64,000 bases of DNA from Phycomyces blakesleeanus NRRL 1555(-) (Eukaryota; Mucoromycota; Mucoromycetes; Mucorales; Phycomycetaceae). The stretch lies in contig NW_017265136.1 in the NCBI RefSeq assembly GCF_001638985.1, positions 3,041,889 to 3,105,888 on the forward strand, given 5' to 3'. The number at the start of each line of letters is the position of its first letter. The first letter of the stretch is position 1. A program made the translations under genes and the position numbers. Shown here piece by piece: positions 24,554-36,203 of this stretch. The notes below the pieces were generated by a model. It worked only from the letters and a program-made list of their open reading frames with translations. It was not told the DNA's origin and made no database searches.

Positions 24554-25097
24554 TGTGGTGATCCAGACACTCGGATGTTGGATTTATCACATATAAGAAC
24601 ATATTCATATTAGGATAGCATAGTAGCTATCATCTTGTGAGTATAAAATATATATAAACGATTAAGTAATCAGCCCAATAATTATTACAGTTAGTACTGT
24701 AGATAATATCTTAAAGATTGTTAAGATAATTATATCATACTGCCGGGTAAACTGTGTCAGATCAATATGGAGCTAATTTAGTAGGAAGTCCTAAAGCTCT
24801 AGTATAAAAGAGAAAAGAATAGCTAAGAGCTAAAGAAGTGCAATTTATGACTTGATGTCATAATTGTAACACCAACACTAGTTAAGCAGTAAATACACTC
24901 TAATAACCAAATATAATAAAGGAAGAAAGCCTTAAGAAACTAAGACGTAATGATAAGAGCAGATTGTGTTTTCTTATCAAAAGGGACACTTTTTATTTAT
25001 AAATAAAGGACAACTTATATACAGTCTCAAAGTATTTCTATATGTCTCTATTATCAAATATTTTATTTTTCTATTGTTTTGTACCTGAAATACCACA
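24554..25097 (+). mobile_element. Solo LTR, family gamma (TSD AATAT)
   Basis: A 544-bp sequence starts TGTGGT and ends ACCACA, a perfect 6-bp inverted terminal pair. It is flanked by AATAT at 24549-24553 and 25098-25102. A TATAAA-like cluster near 24640 suggests plus orientation. No gag/pol sequence adjoins it. Confidence 0.85.
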
Positions 25098-25249
25098 AAT
25101 ATAAACAAACTTCTAAAGTTTATATTAAAGTATCTGCAGTGGTTACTTTAAAATTTATTTTTAGGCCTGTTTTATAGCAAATTAAAATATAGGTATGAAC
25201 AAGTATGCCAGTATTTTGTCTTCTATAGTGCACTCAAATTCCAGTAGCA

Positions 25250-25665
25250 CCAACAACAAATGGAATATAATTTATTAAAATATAAATAATATATATTATG
25301 CTGTCCACAATAGTTAAATAAAAGTTTAGGAGGTAAAGGCAGATATGTACTTCATAGAGACAAAAACAAAGTTCAATTTTTGTCACTGCTTCAGAATCTT
25401 GGCTAGACATCCAAAATGAAAACCAAGTGTCCCAGCCAAAAAGAAGGAAAGAAATTCTATGGAAGTGGCCTCTGCTCCTAGCTCAATTAGTAAGAATATA
25501 GACGAAAAAGAGTTTTCAGCTCACCAAATTGAAAAAATGTTTGCTAAAGAGCAAGAGATAATGAAAAGAAAGCAGGAGAAAAACATTGAGAGGCTGATTG
25601 CATTGCATTCAGAGAGTATTGCAAAGGGTAGTAAGCACAAGAAACTTCTAAAAAAGATCATGTAG
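25250..25665 (+). pseudogene. PIF-Harbinger ORF1-like relic
   Basis: Contains a block ending ARHPKMKTK (HCFRILARHPK), related to the EHCYNILSKHPK block at 43400, and then a 68-codon frame with a Glu/Lys-rich helix (EKMFAKEQEIMKRKQEKN). This arrangement resembles the NAM-associated or Myb-like second protein of Harbinger elements. Stops precede the open part. The neighbouring Harbinger transposase relic supports the call. Confidence 0.45.
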
Positions 25666-26036
25666 TCTAACGTCATGGTAGCAATGGCCATAAGAGAGAA
25701 AAATATCACCCTTTAAAGGACTCAGAACATAAAGATTTTGTTGATTGATACTTCTTTGATTGCAGATCCTGTCACTATCAGATGATATTGGACTTACAGA
25801 AGGAGGTTCTGGAAATAGGTATAGAGAATACATTTATCAGCAATAATAACAATTTGAACAGCAATTTCTTTGGTATTAGCAGCAAAAAAAAAGATTGTGA
25901 TGGCAATTAGTTTGTAAAAAGCAAAAGCAAAAATAATAAATGTATATGTAATTTTAATTTTTCTTTATTTGATTAATAAATCTCTTTTTTTTGCCACAGG
26001 CTTTCTATAACATCTTATCTCAACTGAAAGTGCTGC
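25666..26036. other. Spacer between Harbinger pieces
   Basis: AT-rich sequence between two convergent Harbinger relics. No gene seen. Confidence 0.35.
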
Positions 26037-27412
26037 TCATAGTTTCAAATTACTATATATTTTTGAATGACAACTTGCAAAGCTTCCATCTGAGAGCACT
26101 ATCTCTGAACTGGGTATCAAGGATGTCATTCCAATTAATAAAGTATCTATCTCAGATCTTTCTCCTACAAATTCTCCTTCTACTCCACTATCTTCACCAA
26201 CATTTTCTTTCTCTCCTCTGCTATTCTCTGCAATCATATTGTGCAAGATTATGTAAGTATTTACAATGTCATGCAGAGTTTCCTGGTTCCACATTTTTGC
26301 TGGCCTAGCAACTATTGCAAAATATGCATGCAATATACTGAATGCTCACTCTACATTCTTTCTGACTGCGACTTGTGTCTTTGCAAAGTTCTAAAAGAAG
26401 ATAAGTGCTTAGTAAGTATAATAAATAATAATACAATATATATACATGTACTCTGTGCTTTGCAGATTGAGAGTCATTAAAGCTTTTAACAAAAGTCAAG
26501 TAAATTGAGTATACACTATCCGTTAAGTAATATTCTTAGCTATATATATTGTCAATGACAATGAAGTTAACTTCAGGATCTTTTCTATTAGTTATACTTT
26601 CAAAAAGATGAGATTGATCAAAGATATTAATATCATTCAGAGATCCAGATAAGCCAAAGAAGGCATGTCAGATCTAAAGGTTGTATGAAGCAACAGCTTC
26701 CAAAACAGTAGAAGTCTTCTTCTTTCTAACATATTTCCCATGTCAAGCAGTGAGACAGTTCTTCAACTCCTAGTATATGCAATTGAGAGAATCTAGCATT
26801 CTAGGATACTCTCTTGATTCGCCTTCATGAAGTTGTTTTACATTCTTTTTTTTTCGCACTCTTAAGTACTTGTTGCTAAAAACAGATACAACTGCAGCAC
26901 AGAAATGCTTCAGACACTCGAGAGCAGTTAACTCTGCCATTCTAGATAGTTTTTTTATGGAACTGGCAGGAAGTTCATATGCTAGCTGCCAGATAGCTAT
27001 GGTTACCTTCTGGGTAGAAGATAATCTAGGTCTACAAGCAGCATTTAACTTTTGCCCAAAGTAGCTATCATTGTCTTTGACAGTCTCCAGAACTTGCATA
27101 AACAATGCTTTGTTCATTCTAAAATGCCTACAGAATTGTTTGTCAGTGTAGATTGTACTTTCATTGAAATAATATTTGAATAGCTGATCGTGACCTTACT
27201 GTCTATCACGGAAGAATATAGTATAGGTCTTCTTTAGGATATTTTTTTCAATATCATTGTCAGAGTAGTTGTGAGTACGCTCGTCCAATAGGAAGCCGCT
27301 GACGGTCACATGTAACTATTAATTGTGTTCTTCTTTTTTAAAAAATGCAGTAATAAGAGTGTTGTTCATTTCTATTGGTGCACTTAGAAGCATAGAAGTA
27401 AATGGAAAGTAG
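26037..27412 (-). pseudogene. PIF-Harbinger DDE transposase (decayed)
   Basis: From the N-terminal side, 27120-27250 reads like the FRDR...LFKYYF block. 26770-27117 gives MNKALFMQVLE, a helix-turn-helix region, TALECLKHFCAAVV and YPRMLDSLNCIY, where the family has GSIDCMHW; the catalytic Asp is thus Asn. 26560-26700 carries HAFFGLSGSLNDINIFD, and 26037-26333 the C-terminal FAIVARPAKMWNQETLHDIV and IILHNMIAEN. Frames are broken several times. The upstream end is cut by element A at 27413. Confidence 0.82.
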
Positions 27413-27414
27413 TA

Positions 27415-27700
27415 CTGGATTTTTCCTATTTGATCGCGGTTTATAAAAATAAGTTTACGGTTTTTTAAAAAAAGTTGGCAGTTTATAAAAAAGAGTTTGC
27501 TTTTTTTTAGAATCAGTTTGCTGCCACACAGAAAACTAATTTGTATTTTATCCTATCAAATTTGCGTATTTTTTTTTAATTTACGTTTTTAATTTGCGCA
27601 TTTAATTTTTACTTTAGCCTCAATTTGCAAAGCTTGTTTGAACAAAATATAAATGTAAATTGCCATAACAAAACCTAAATTGCATATTATTTTTTATTTT
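27415..27700 (+). repeat. Left long TIR of element A
   Basis: Begins CTGGATTTTTCCTATTTG and matches the inverse of 32045-32325 up to about 285 bp. Differences between arms are mostly transitions, several at CpG versus CpA/TpG (for example GCGG/GCAG, GCGTA/GCATA). Confidence 0.85.
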
Positions 27701-28098
27701 CTGCGTTTCTGTGTTTTGCCTGCTGGTATACACTTTTTCCAGATATTATTTGTGCAAAAATAAAAATTGATTTGGTGAAAAAATAGAATTTACCAAATGC
27801 ATCAAAAAAGGTGAATTAAGAAAAGAAATGGCAGAAAATTGCACCAAGTTTTATATTTATTTTTGCACCAAATCTATTTTTATTTTTGACTAATAATTCC
27901 CAGAAAATGTATATATTTTATATGTTTAATAAAAGAACATTATAACTATAAGTTTCATATTACTTATGTCATATAATTTATCTATATAGGTTTTAATTTT
28001 TTGCATTTCTGTTTTACGCTTGTCACATATATTTGCTTTTTTTTAATGAAAGAACATTGTAGCTATAAGTTTTATATAAATTCTGGCATATAGTTTAT

Positions 28099-28599
28099 TC
28101 ATAGTTTTTTTTGTAAAAGCATAGTTTTGACATATTTGCATAGTGTTTTTTCATATTCTTCTAAACAGGCATACTTGTGCATACGGGATCTTCTAGCTGG
28201 TAGGTTTAGTCTACTTCTTATACGTCTTATCACCCAACCGGCTGTTGATCTTGGCATATCTACACTTTTTCCTGCTTCCGCCATTGTTATCTCATCAACA
28301 AAATACTTCTTCAGAACCAGCAAAGTTTCCTCTTCCATATAAGATTGGTAGCAGCACTTCTCCTTTGGTTTATCTCCTAGCATAATCAAATCTTCAGGAT
28401 CCAAAACCTTGTCTTGTGTGCTGACACCTTCCATGTATACTGGTTTTTCGACCAAGGCAGAACAGCTTTCCTTAACAGGCCTTGTCTGAATAGGACGGTA
28501 ATTTAAATCGTGGTTATCAGTATTCCCTTCAAATGTCTCCATGAAGTCAGAATTGCAAGGAAGAATTGTCGATTGTTTGGTCTTGTTAAAGTTAAACAT
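28099..28599 (-). CDS. Element A accessory helix-turn-helix protein (166 aa)
   Basis: An open frame of 166 codons starting at 28599. The first 90 residues show no recognised domain. Residues about 90-140 form a helix-turn-helix-like unit: TMAEAGKSVDMPRSTAGWVI, followed by an Arg-rich helix (RRIRSRLNLPARRSR). The spacing resembles the N-terminal DNA-binding domain of the element B transposase (TGINVRTAQNYV) and the element B accessory protein (NMKQTTAGGY). There is no DDE domain. It is transcribed divergently from the transposase and lies beside the left TIR. Probable role: TIR binding or regulation of transposition (inference). Confidence 0.6.
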   Translation of the reverse strand: MFNFNKTKQSTILPCNSDFMETFEGNTDNHDLNYRPIQTRPVKESCSALVEKPVYMEGVSTQDKVLDPEDLIMLGDKPKEKCCYQSYMEEETLLVLKKYFVDEITMAEAGKSVDMPRSTAGWVIRRIRSRLNLPARRSRMHKYACLEEYEKTLCKYVKTMLLQKKL

Positions 28600-29239
28600 G
28601 GCTTTTAAAATAATTGAAAAATATACTGATATGAAAATTAATTTTTAATGCTCTTTTATATTATTTCCAAACCTTTGCCATAGCACAATAAATTTAATAT
28701 AGTAACTCAAAATTAAAGTAAGTAAGTAATATTAAAACCTTCAAAAGATATTAAATGCTTTAATAGTGAGTACATAAAATTAGTAACTATACTGATCTAT
28801 GAAAACAAATTTGTACTTGCAGCAAAAATACTTTCCAAAAAAGTTATGGGTAACAATAGAGCATATCTTTGAGCTTATTTTAGTAAAAACCAAGATAAAG
28901 TAAACTATAATGCAGTAAAAATCACCTGCTTAGAAAAGATAGTACAAATATGAGACATAATATGTATAATTTTTGTGTAAGAGATAGTAAAAAATAACAG
29001 TATAATTTAGTTATATTCCAAAGCATGATCAAATCAACACAATAATACTTGAGCAAGATTCACTGTATAAAATTAAGAAAAAGATAACAGTTCAATGCTT
29101 AGATAAAAAAGAGCAAGTATAAGCAGTGTGATGTAACCATGAGGGCAATTTCCTTGAGAGATAAGAAAAATATAGCTGTAATGTATTATAAGTAACATTC
29201 TGGAAAATTATATAACCATGAGTGCAATTTCATCGAGAG
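28600..29239. other. Intergenic region of element A, left part
   Basis: AT-rich divergent intergenic DNA. No gene seen. An 80-bp tandem duplication begins at about 29133 and is interrupted by the LTR. Confidence 0.4.
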
Positions 29240-29831
29240 TGTTGTAAATGAGTATTGACTACTGCTGTAATTGAGAATAAGTCTGAAGGAAATAATATAA
29301 GACTTCAGCTATTCCAGTCAAAGGTGTCTATCAATTACTTTATTATTTAACACACAGATTTAGCAAACATGATAGTGATTATATTTCATATGATGATATC
29401 ACCATAATATGGGATACATCAGTGGATTATTATAAGCATAATTATAACTCATAAACACATTTACTTTCGATGTTAATACTTCATTGGGACTACACACATT
29501 TATATAATTAATCATACATTAATTATCTCAAGATCATGTTGCTCTGATTAAGGCTCAGATAGGATCAATTACCTGACCCCAGTCATATAATTTTCCCAAT
29601 CCAAAACAATATAAATAGCAGTAGTAGTTCAGTGTAGGAACCTGGTCAAAACTTTGATATAAAATCCTTTCTCAATAAACAAAACCTACACAAGTTCTCA
29701 CGAATCTTCGTTCCTAATCTCAAATCTTCAATTCTTCCTCTTAAAAACTTTTTCAACTTCAACCACTACAACAGAGAGATAAGAAGAATATAGCTTTAAT
29801 GTATTACAGATAACATTCTGGAAAATTATAT
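29133..29831 (+). repeat. Tandem duplication of about 80 bp split by the solo LTR
   Basis: Unit 1 is 29133-29212; unit 2 is 29213-29239 plus 29779-29831. The units share TAACCATGAGxGCAATTTC, the GAGAGATAAGAA block and AACATTCTGGAAAATTATA. The LTR entered the second unit at its GAGAG. Confidence 0.75.
29240..29773 (+). mobile_element. Solo LTR, family alpha (TSD GAGAG)
   Basis: A 534-bp sequence starts TGTTGTAA and ends CTACAACA, flanked by GAGAG at 29235-29239 and 29774-29778. TATAAATAG (about 29611) followed by CTCAATAAAC gives plus orientation. It is nearly the same sequence as the inverted LTR at 9586-10117. Confidence 0.92.
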
Positions 29832-30412
29832 TGCCCAGTAATCATCGAATACTGTTCATGGCAGAAAATCCAGCCAAGATGAACCAGATATTGGGATAGA
29901 AAATGGCAGAGATTAACAGTGTTTGTAAGTTTAGAGATAGTATGATACACAATTAGCTACAAAAAGGTGAAATATGCTACATACAGCATGTAATAAGATG
30001 AAATTGGACCAAGTAACCATTGAATAATATCTACAGCTTACAATTGGCTAAAAATAACCCAAATACTAGGGCTGATAATGATAGAGATTAACAATATAAT
30101 ATAAATTTAAGTATAATCTGATATGAAATCAGCAACAACTAGCCATGTTACAATAGATTTACTATATTTGTAAGCAGAACAAATGCATATAAACATCAAA
30201 TAATACTCTTAGCACAGATTTAGAAAAATATTTGTTTAATGATTGTCAGTAGATAATAAACACATCAAATAAAAATAAAGGATGTCATATTTTATTGCGA
30301 AAGTAATATAAAAGGTAGTCTGTTTTTTGTTAAAAAATATTAATTTGCTTTATAAACATTCACACCCCATCCCATACACACCAACACCAACACCCACACC
30401 AACACCAAAAAA
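29774..30412. other. Intergenic region of element A, right part
   Basis: AT-rich, with a CA/CCAACAC-rich leader at 30360-30410 immediately before the transposase start. No other gene seen. Confidence 0.4.
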
Positions 30413-31826
30413 ATGAACATGATCTTTGATGCCACTACTATGGACATTGTTGATGATTATGAAGAAAGAACAATAGATACAATGACCAATGCTGTACTTC
30501 ATGAGTGGAAAGTAACCTATCCCAACTCTGGCAATGGAATCCAGACTCTAGTGATAAAGATGGATTTTGAACAGACAACTACCAACTAGGAGACTTGTAT
30601 ACAGGGTTCTGATGCGGAGACTTTGGAGGAAGAAAATGAAAAAAACTGAGAAAAAACCTTATAAGCCTAGAGGCACTTATCACAAGTACATGCCAGAACA
30701 GGTGCAAGGACTTTTTGAGTTAGTTATTGAGAACGGTATGCTAAAATAAGTAATATAAAGACAGTGTATAAATATTAATTGCTATTTTTATTTTCAAAAG
30801 GATGGACTGCTAAGATGGCCGCCAAAAAAATGGGCATTAATGTTCGTACTGGCCAAAACTATATTGCTCAGTATAGAAAAGATGAAGAACAACGTCTTCC
30901 TGGAAGTACAGGAAAAAGATCTGTCAGCACTCCTCCCAAGCTTTTACAACAACATTCATCCTTTCTGATCGTGTACTTTGAGAACAACGTTGCTGTAACT
31001 CTTCAGGAAGCACGCACTGCCCTGCTAGAAAAATTTAAAGATCTGACAATCACTCTGTCTGGCCTTCAAAAGCATTTGGTGAATAAGTGCTGTCTAACAC
31101 TGTATAAACTTGAGAAACTTCCTGCAGCTCGCAATTCAGAATGGGTAATTCAGTTAAGAAAGGACAAGGTGACTGAATGGTTTTCCATTTTGGATTTTGA
31201 CTATGTCAGAGACTGCGTCTTTATCAATGAGGAAGGTTTCAACATGCATATCAAGTGCAACTTTTGAAGATCCACCTGTGGAAAGCCAGCAAAAACAACA
31301 GTACCAACGCAATGAGATGTCAGCATTACTATTCTTGAAGCTATTTCCCAAATTGGTGTAATCAGTGTCACCTTGCGCAAACCACAGGCAGTTGTTAGCT
31401 CTAAGAAGTGCAAGTTGGATAAGAAAGTGGAGAAGATCAATGGCCATGTTAGAACCTGATCAGAGCACTTTCTTCATTTCATTGAAAATGTCATGGACGT
31501 ATTGGATCACTGTAATCAACAAGGCAAGTACTTGGTAATGGATAATGCACCAATACACAATCCAAAGGCCATACAAGAGCTGATAGAGAAAAGAGGATAC
31601 CAATGCATATTTCTACCATCTTACTCTCCTTTCCTTAATTTAATCGAAGAGTTTTGGTCAAAAGTGAAGGCTGGTGTCAAAAGGGAGACACTTTCTGCTG
31701 ACAATCAATTGATACCAAGAATTGTGGAATAAGTAAAGAGTGTGACAGTTGAAGATTGTAATAGGTGGATTAGACACGCAGTATCTTTCTTCCATTCTTG
31801 CTTAGAGGGAGAAACCAACCTTTAAT
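30413..31826 (+). pseudogene. Element A DDE transposase (decayed)
   Basis: The N-terminus at 30413 breaks after about 60 codons. The helix-turn-helix region GINVRTGQNYIAQY follows a 60-70 nt GT-AG intron near 30737-30800. The DDE domain parallels element B throughout: CVFINEEGFNMH (element B: FIDEAGFNMH; Asp changed to Asn), VMDNAPIHNPKAI and YSPFLNLIEEFWS. In-frame stops occur at about 31265, 31317, 31457 and 31730. Inactive by several independent changes. Confidence 0.85.
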
Positions 31827-32044
31827 TTTATTTTATTTTATTTATTATGTTCTTTCATTTATTCATTTATATAATATTCTTATTTTTTATGCACTTCTTA
31901 TTTCTATATTATCTCTATTATTTATATTTTTATGTGCTTTTTTGAATTTTTTTATGCACTTCTTATACCTTTAGCATCTTTATTCTTTATATTTTTTACA
32001 TTTTCTTATGCATTCTCTTAAACATTTTTCTATGCAAAAAATAA
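31827..32044 (+). repeat. T-rich degenerate repeats downstream of the element A transposase
   Basis: Low-complexity T-rich sequence with recurring TTTTATGCACTTCTTAT words. Comparable T-rich (sense) repeats follow the element B transposase (58200-58430) and the Tnp2-like gene (44340-44575). Confidence 0.5.
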
Positions 32045-32325
32045 AAAAATAATATGCAATTTAGATTTCTTTTATTGCAATTTACATTTATATTTTGTGC
32101 AAACAAGCTTTGCAAATTGAGGCTAAAGTAAAAATTAAAAGCGCAAATTAAAAATGTAAATTAAAAAAAAATATGCAAATTTGGTAGGATAGAATGCAAA
32201 TTAGTTTTCTGTGTGGCAGCAAACTGATTCTAAAAAAAAGCAAACTCTTTTTTATAAACCACCAACTTTTTTTAAAAAATCTTGAACTTATTTTTATAAA
32301 CTGCGATCAAATAGAAAAAATCCAG
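32045..32325 (-). repeat. Right long TIR of element A
   Basis: Inverse partner of 27415-27700, ending AAAAAATCCAG before the TA duplication. Confidence 0.85.
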
Positions 32326-32350
32326 TAGCACTGTATTTATTTATTTATTT

Positions 32351-32609
32351 TTATGTGACTACTTTTCTAGGCAGTAGAATAACAAAATATTTTTGTGTCC
32401 CATTTTACATTTTATGTGTAGTCAATGCGAAGCATGAATGCAGACGTTGTATTGGAACAATGCATGAAGCTTTCTCTTCCATGTATCCCTTCTCCCACAA
32501 CTCTAGGCCTTGTTCAGCTAACGGCTGGTGATGACTGGACTGGTAGGCAGGAAACCATTTAATGAATGCAAACGTTGACACTCTTTTGACTCCACCGATA
32601 TTGATGGTA
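32351..32609 (-). pseudogene. C-terminal end of the P1 copy 2 transposase, separated by P2
   Basis: Matches 48796-49055 of P1 copy 1 (shared ATGTGACTACTTTTCTAGGC and ACTCTTTTGACTCCACC). It is the transposase C-terminus, detached from the rest of its gene by the 6.9-kb P2 insertion. Confidence 0.8.
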
Positions 32610-32781
32610 GGACACTGGAAAAATAAAAAAAAATACTATAGCTTTAAGTAACGAGAAAGGTAGTGGAAATGTCAGGGTTTTTTTCAGCTCAGCCGTTTTT
32701 TTTATTTAAGTTGGGGGTGTATTTTCGACGTATTCTATTGGTTTAGATAGACAATAAAAAATTCATATTTTTTTGGCTTGC

Positions 32782-32788
32782 TATAAAA
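32782..32788 (+). promoter_or_regulatory. TATA box of the P2 transposase
   Basis: TATAAAA 74 nt upstream of the ATG at 32856, with no intervening ATG in a long frame. Position fits a fungal core promoter with a short leader. Confidence 0.55.
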
Positions 32789-32855
32789 TCACATCAAATA
32801 AAGTATTTGTAGTACTTGTTTCCTTTTTTATTTTATAATTCAAGCTATACACAAT

Positions 32856-35800
32856 ATGTTTCCCTCTACCCAAACCCACACCTTAGACTGTCACTGCATT
32901 AAATGTCACAACAGTCATCAGAAATCTTCTTATGCTGCAAAGCGTACTGAGACTCATCGTAATAAGAGAGCTAGAGTTGAAGGTACCAGAATATTTGAGA
33001 ATAGTATAATATATTCAGTGTTGGTTTTTTGTTTGCTGCGTAATAATCGTTTTAATTTTTTATTTTTTATTTTTTATTTATGTTGTTTATTTTTAAACTT
33101 TTAATGAAACACAGCCGCAATGAGAAACATGGATGTAGATACTGAGGGTAAGAATTTTTTTATTTGAAAGCAGAAAAAAAAACTAATAAACTATTATATT
33201 CCATATTTGTAGTAATCCCAACCTCTCGTTCCGATTCTGTGGAAGCAATGGACGGTCAGGCCAACTCACCTTTTTTGGATGCCGCCTCAATGTTTGACAA
33301 TGACAGAGACGACAATGATTTCGATGACAATGTTGAAGATGAAGTCAATGAGATCGAGATCGAGGACTTCAACAGTGAAGGTCAGTGTGAGATACATAAA
33401 GAAAACTAAAAGAAAAAGAGAGTAAAAGAAAAATCAAGTGTTAATTTTTTTTTAATTTTTTACAGACCCTTTTGCTGCTCCTGATATGCCCAAAAATGAA
33501 GTCCATCAATTCATAGCCATCTTTACGGTACTGTTTGCTTCACGTCATGTTGTTGATAAGGGTGCTGCTGTCTTGATTGAGTTTATCAACAACCTGCTGA
33601 GAATCTACGACCAAGATTTTCAATTACCAACCAGTCTTGCCGGTTTACAAAAAATAACAGGATTTTCTGCTATTACAAAAGGCATCAAGAAATTTGTGGT
33701 GTGCCAAGACTGTCATATAGTATATCAGGATATCGTATCTGCTCCTCCTCGATGTGTTTCCTCAAAACTTGGTGCCAGGTCTGCATGCAACTGTAATTTG
33801 ACGAAATCCATATCTTCCGGTGCCTTGGTTGCAAAGCGTGAATATGTCTACCAATCCATTAAAAATACATTGAGCGTTTTCTTCCGTCGCCCTAGTTTCG
33901 AAGCCAAGATTCGTCAATGGAATAAGGAGTTGAAAATGGTAGATACTCTGTGCGATGTCTATGATGGTGCGATGTGGAAGGAGTTGAAGGACAAGGATGG
34001 TGTATCATTTGTGTTGGACCCACGCTCACTAATGTTAACACTTAACATCGACTGGTTCCAGCCCTTTGATGGTGTCACTCACTCCTCTGGTGTTATCTAT
34101 CTGGCCATCAACAACTTGCCCCATGATGAAAGATTCAAGCCAGAGAATATTATCCTTGTAGGTCTCATGCCTGGTCCAAAGGAGCCAAAAACCGACGAGA
34201 TCAATAGTTACTTGGAGCCCTTGGTGGATGATTTGAAGCAGCTGTATGTTGGCATGCGGATTCCTACACACGAATTCCCAAATGGTGTCAGTGTTCGTGC
34301 TGCACTACTGATGGTTGCATGTGATATCCCAGCCGCCAGAAAGACAAGTGGATTCACAGCGCATAACAGCACATGTGCTTGTTACAGGTGCAGCCGGCAG
34401 TTTACTCGGTTAGGGAGCAGCAACCAGGTTGATTTCCATGGATTCAATTATTCTCGTTGGAATATCCGCAGTGGTGCAGAGAGCAGGTTGCATGCTGAGG
34501 AGTGGAAGGATGCAAGTACACTCTCAGAAAGGCATCAGCTGGAGGTCGAAAATGGTGTTCGATGGTCGCAGTTGCAACGCCTTGGATACTTTGATCTAGT
34601 ACGTGGAACGATCATTGATCCCATGCATAATCTTTTCCTGGGGACGTCTAAGAGATTAATGGATCGGTGGATTGATGAGAAGACAATTGGACCTGAAGAG
34701 TTTGCTTCGTTGGAGAAAATTGCAGAGACAATGGTACTACCCAGAGATTATACCACACTGACAACCAAAATTGGAAAGGGCTTCAGCTACATGAAAGCGG
34801 ACGAGTGGAAATCATGGGTTCTGGTTTATTCTCCTCTCTTGTTGCATGGTATTCTCCCTCCATTACAATTCAAGAACTGGATGTATTTCGTTGATGCATG
34901 CCGATACTACGTAAAGCCCAGCATTACTTTTGATGAGATCACCACTGCCCACAGCCTGTTAGAAAAGTTTTGCAATGCATGTAATGTAGACTATACCGCC
35001 ACTATTCTCACCTGCAATATGCACCTACACCTCCATCTTCATGAATGCATTCGTGATTTTGGACCAGTGTATGGTTATTGGCTCTTTGGGTTTGAGCGAT
35101 ACAATGGTATTTTAAAGAATTTCAAGACAAATGGCAAAGACGGATTTGAGGCGACCTACATGAAAAATTTTGTTCAGAATGCATATAAGGGTGATTATGT
35201 CAATGCTGTTCTTAAAAGTTCTAGCCAGATCCCCTTCATTCACACTCTGTCTAAACTTGTTACAACCTCCATACCTGCCGCCACAGTCACCACTCTCTCC
35301 AGTCGCCCATTCAGATTGCAAGCATTCGTTCAAGGCTACACTGATCCTTATAATCCACCCAAGGGTAACGAGCCTCTTCCTCCTTCTACATTTCCTCTAA
35401 AATACAAAAAGCCATCAGTAATGGATGATTCCGACTATCTCCATTTACTTGAATACTACCAAGTCGCTTACAACCTCCCAGACCTTGCCAGCTATCAGGA
35501 CACGTCCTATAATCGCCCAGCACTTGACAATCAAATCATCAAATTGAAGTCAATTGACATTCTTGGTCAACACTATCAAGGAACAAACAACAGCACAATC
35601 AGTCGCGGATCACTTGTTCAGGCAAAGTTTGTTGGTAGTAATGGAAACATTATACTTGGATTTGCTGGACAGATTCAGTATCTTTTTACACACTCCTTCC
35701 AACTTCCACCCACGCACAATCTCCATCTGACTCGCATGGTTCATGATCATCAACATGTATTCGCATTTATCAAGTGGTTTCGTACTTCCTCTGATAGGTC

Positions 35801-35972
35801 GCGTGAGGATGACGGTGTTGAATTTTGTTTGCCCACGTTCTCTCCTGATAGCTACCATAGCATTATACCTGTACATCGCATCTTATTAGAGGTTGCTACA
35901 GCTACTATTGCAACAAGTAGAAATGTTAGCAAAATGCTGGTAATTCCATTGCCAAAGAAGCTATATGCTTAA
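32856..35972 (+). CDS. Plavaka/Tnp2-type transposase of P2 (944 aa, four exons)
   Basis: Exons 32856-32982, 33115-33147, 33213-33380 and 33466-35972 join in frame with three phase-1 GT-AG introns to give 944 aa. The N-terminus has a CHCIKC cluster (CxCxxC) with downstream His, a putative zinc site. An acidic linker follows. Family blocks in order: a second Cys cluster (CQDC ... CNC, about residues 189-219), DWFQPFDG (about 305-312), VGLMPGPKEP (about 341-350), ACDIPAARKTSGF with CACYRC (about 394-418), DPMHNLFLGTSKR (about 494-506), ECIRDFGPVYGYW and the C-terminal LVIPLPKK. This is the Tnp2-like DDE transposase of fungal Plavaka (CACTA) elements. No stop or frameshift is seen. Confidence 0.9.
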
Positions 35973-36203
35973 ATAATAAATAAAGTGAACTTTTACATTT
36001 CTTTTTCTTTAACAAAAAAAACAGAGCGCGTATTTCTGATATATATATTGATAGTATTTTGTATGTGAAAAGTAATATATAGATAAAAAGAGAGAGGCAA
36101 TTTTTGTTTATTTAATACCCGTCTCTAAGGGCCCACTGAGGAAATTTTGGGGTTATGTCATCTGGGACTGCTGTATTGGACACACTGGTGAAAACCCTCT
36201 CCT

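Larger units (their letters stand above)
27415..32325. mobile_element. Element A: two-gene Tc1/mariner-superfamily transposon with long TIRs (decayed)
   Basis: Element of 4911 bp flanked by TA (27413-27414, 32326-32327). The ends start CTGGATTTTT, and long inverted repeats extend about 290 bp (27415-27700 and 32045-32325) at roughly 93-95% identity by eye. Inside are two divergent genes: a helix-turn-helix protein (minus, 28099-28599) and a DDE transposase (plus, 30413-31826). It is the same architecture as element B at 57727-63211. A solo LTR (29240-29773) is nested between the genes. Confidence 0.85.

Noticed and set aside
32329..32333. CACTG next to element A as the left terminus of P1 copy 2
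   Set aside because: Only five bases match the 14-bp P1 terminus and the flanking triplets (TAG and TGC) do not form a duplication.
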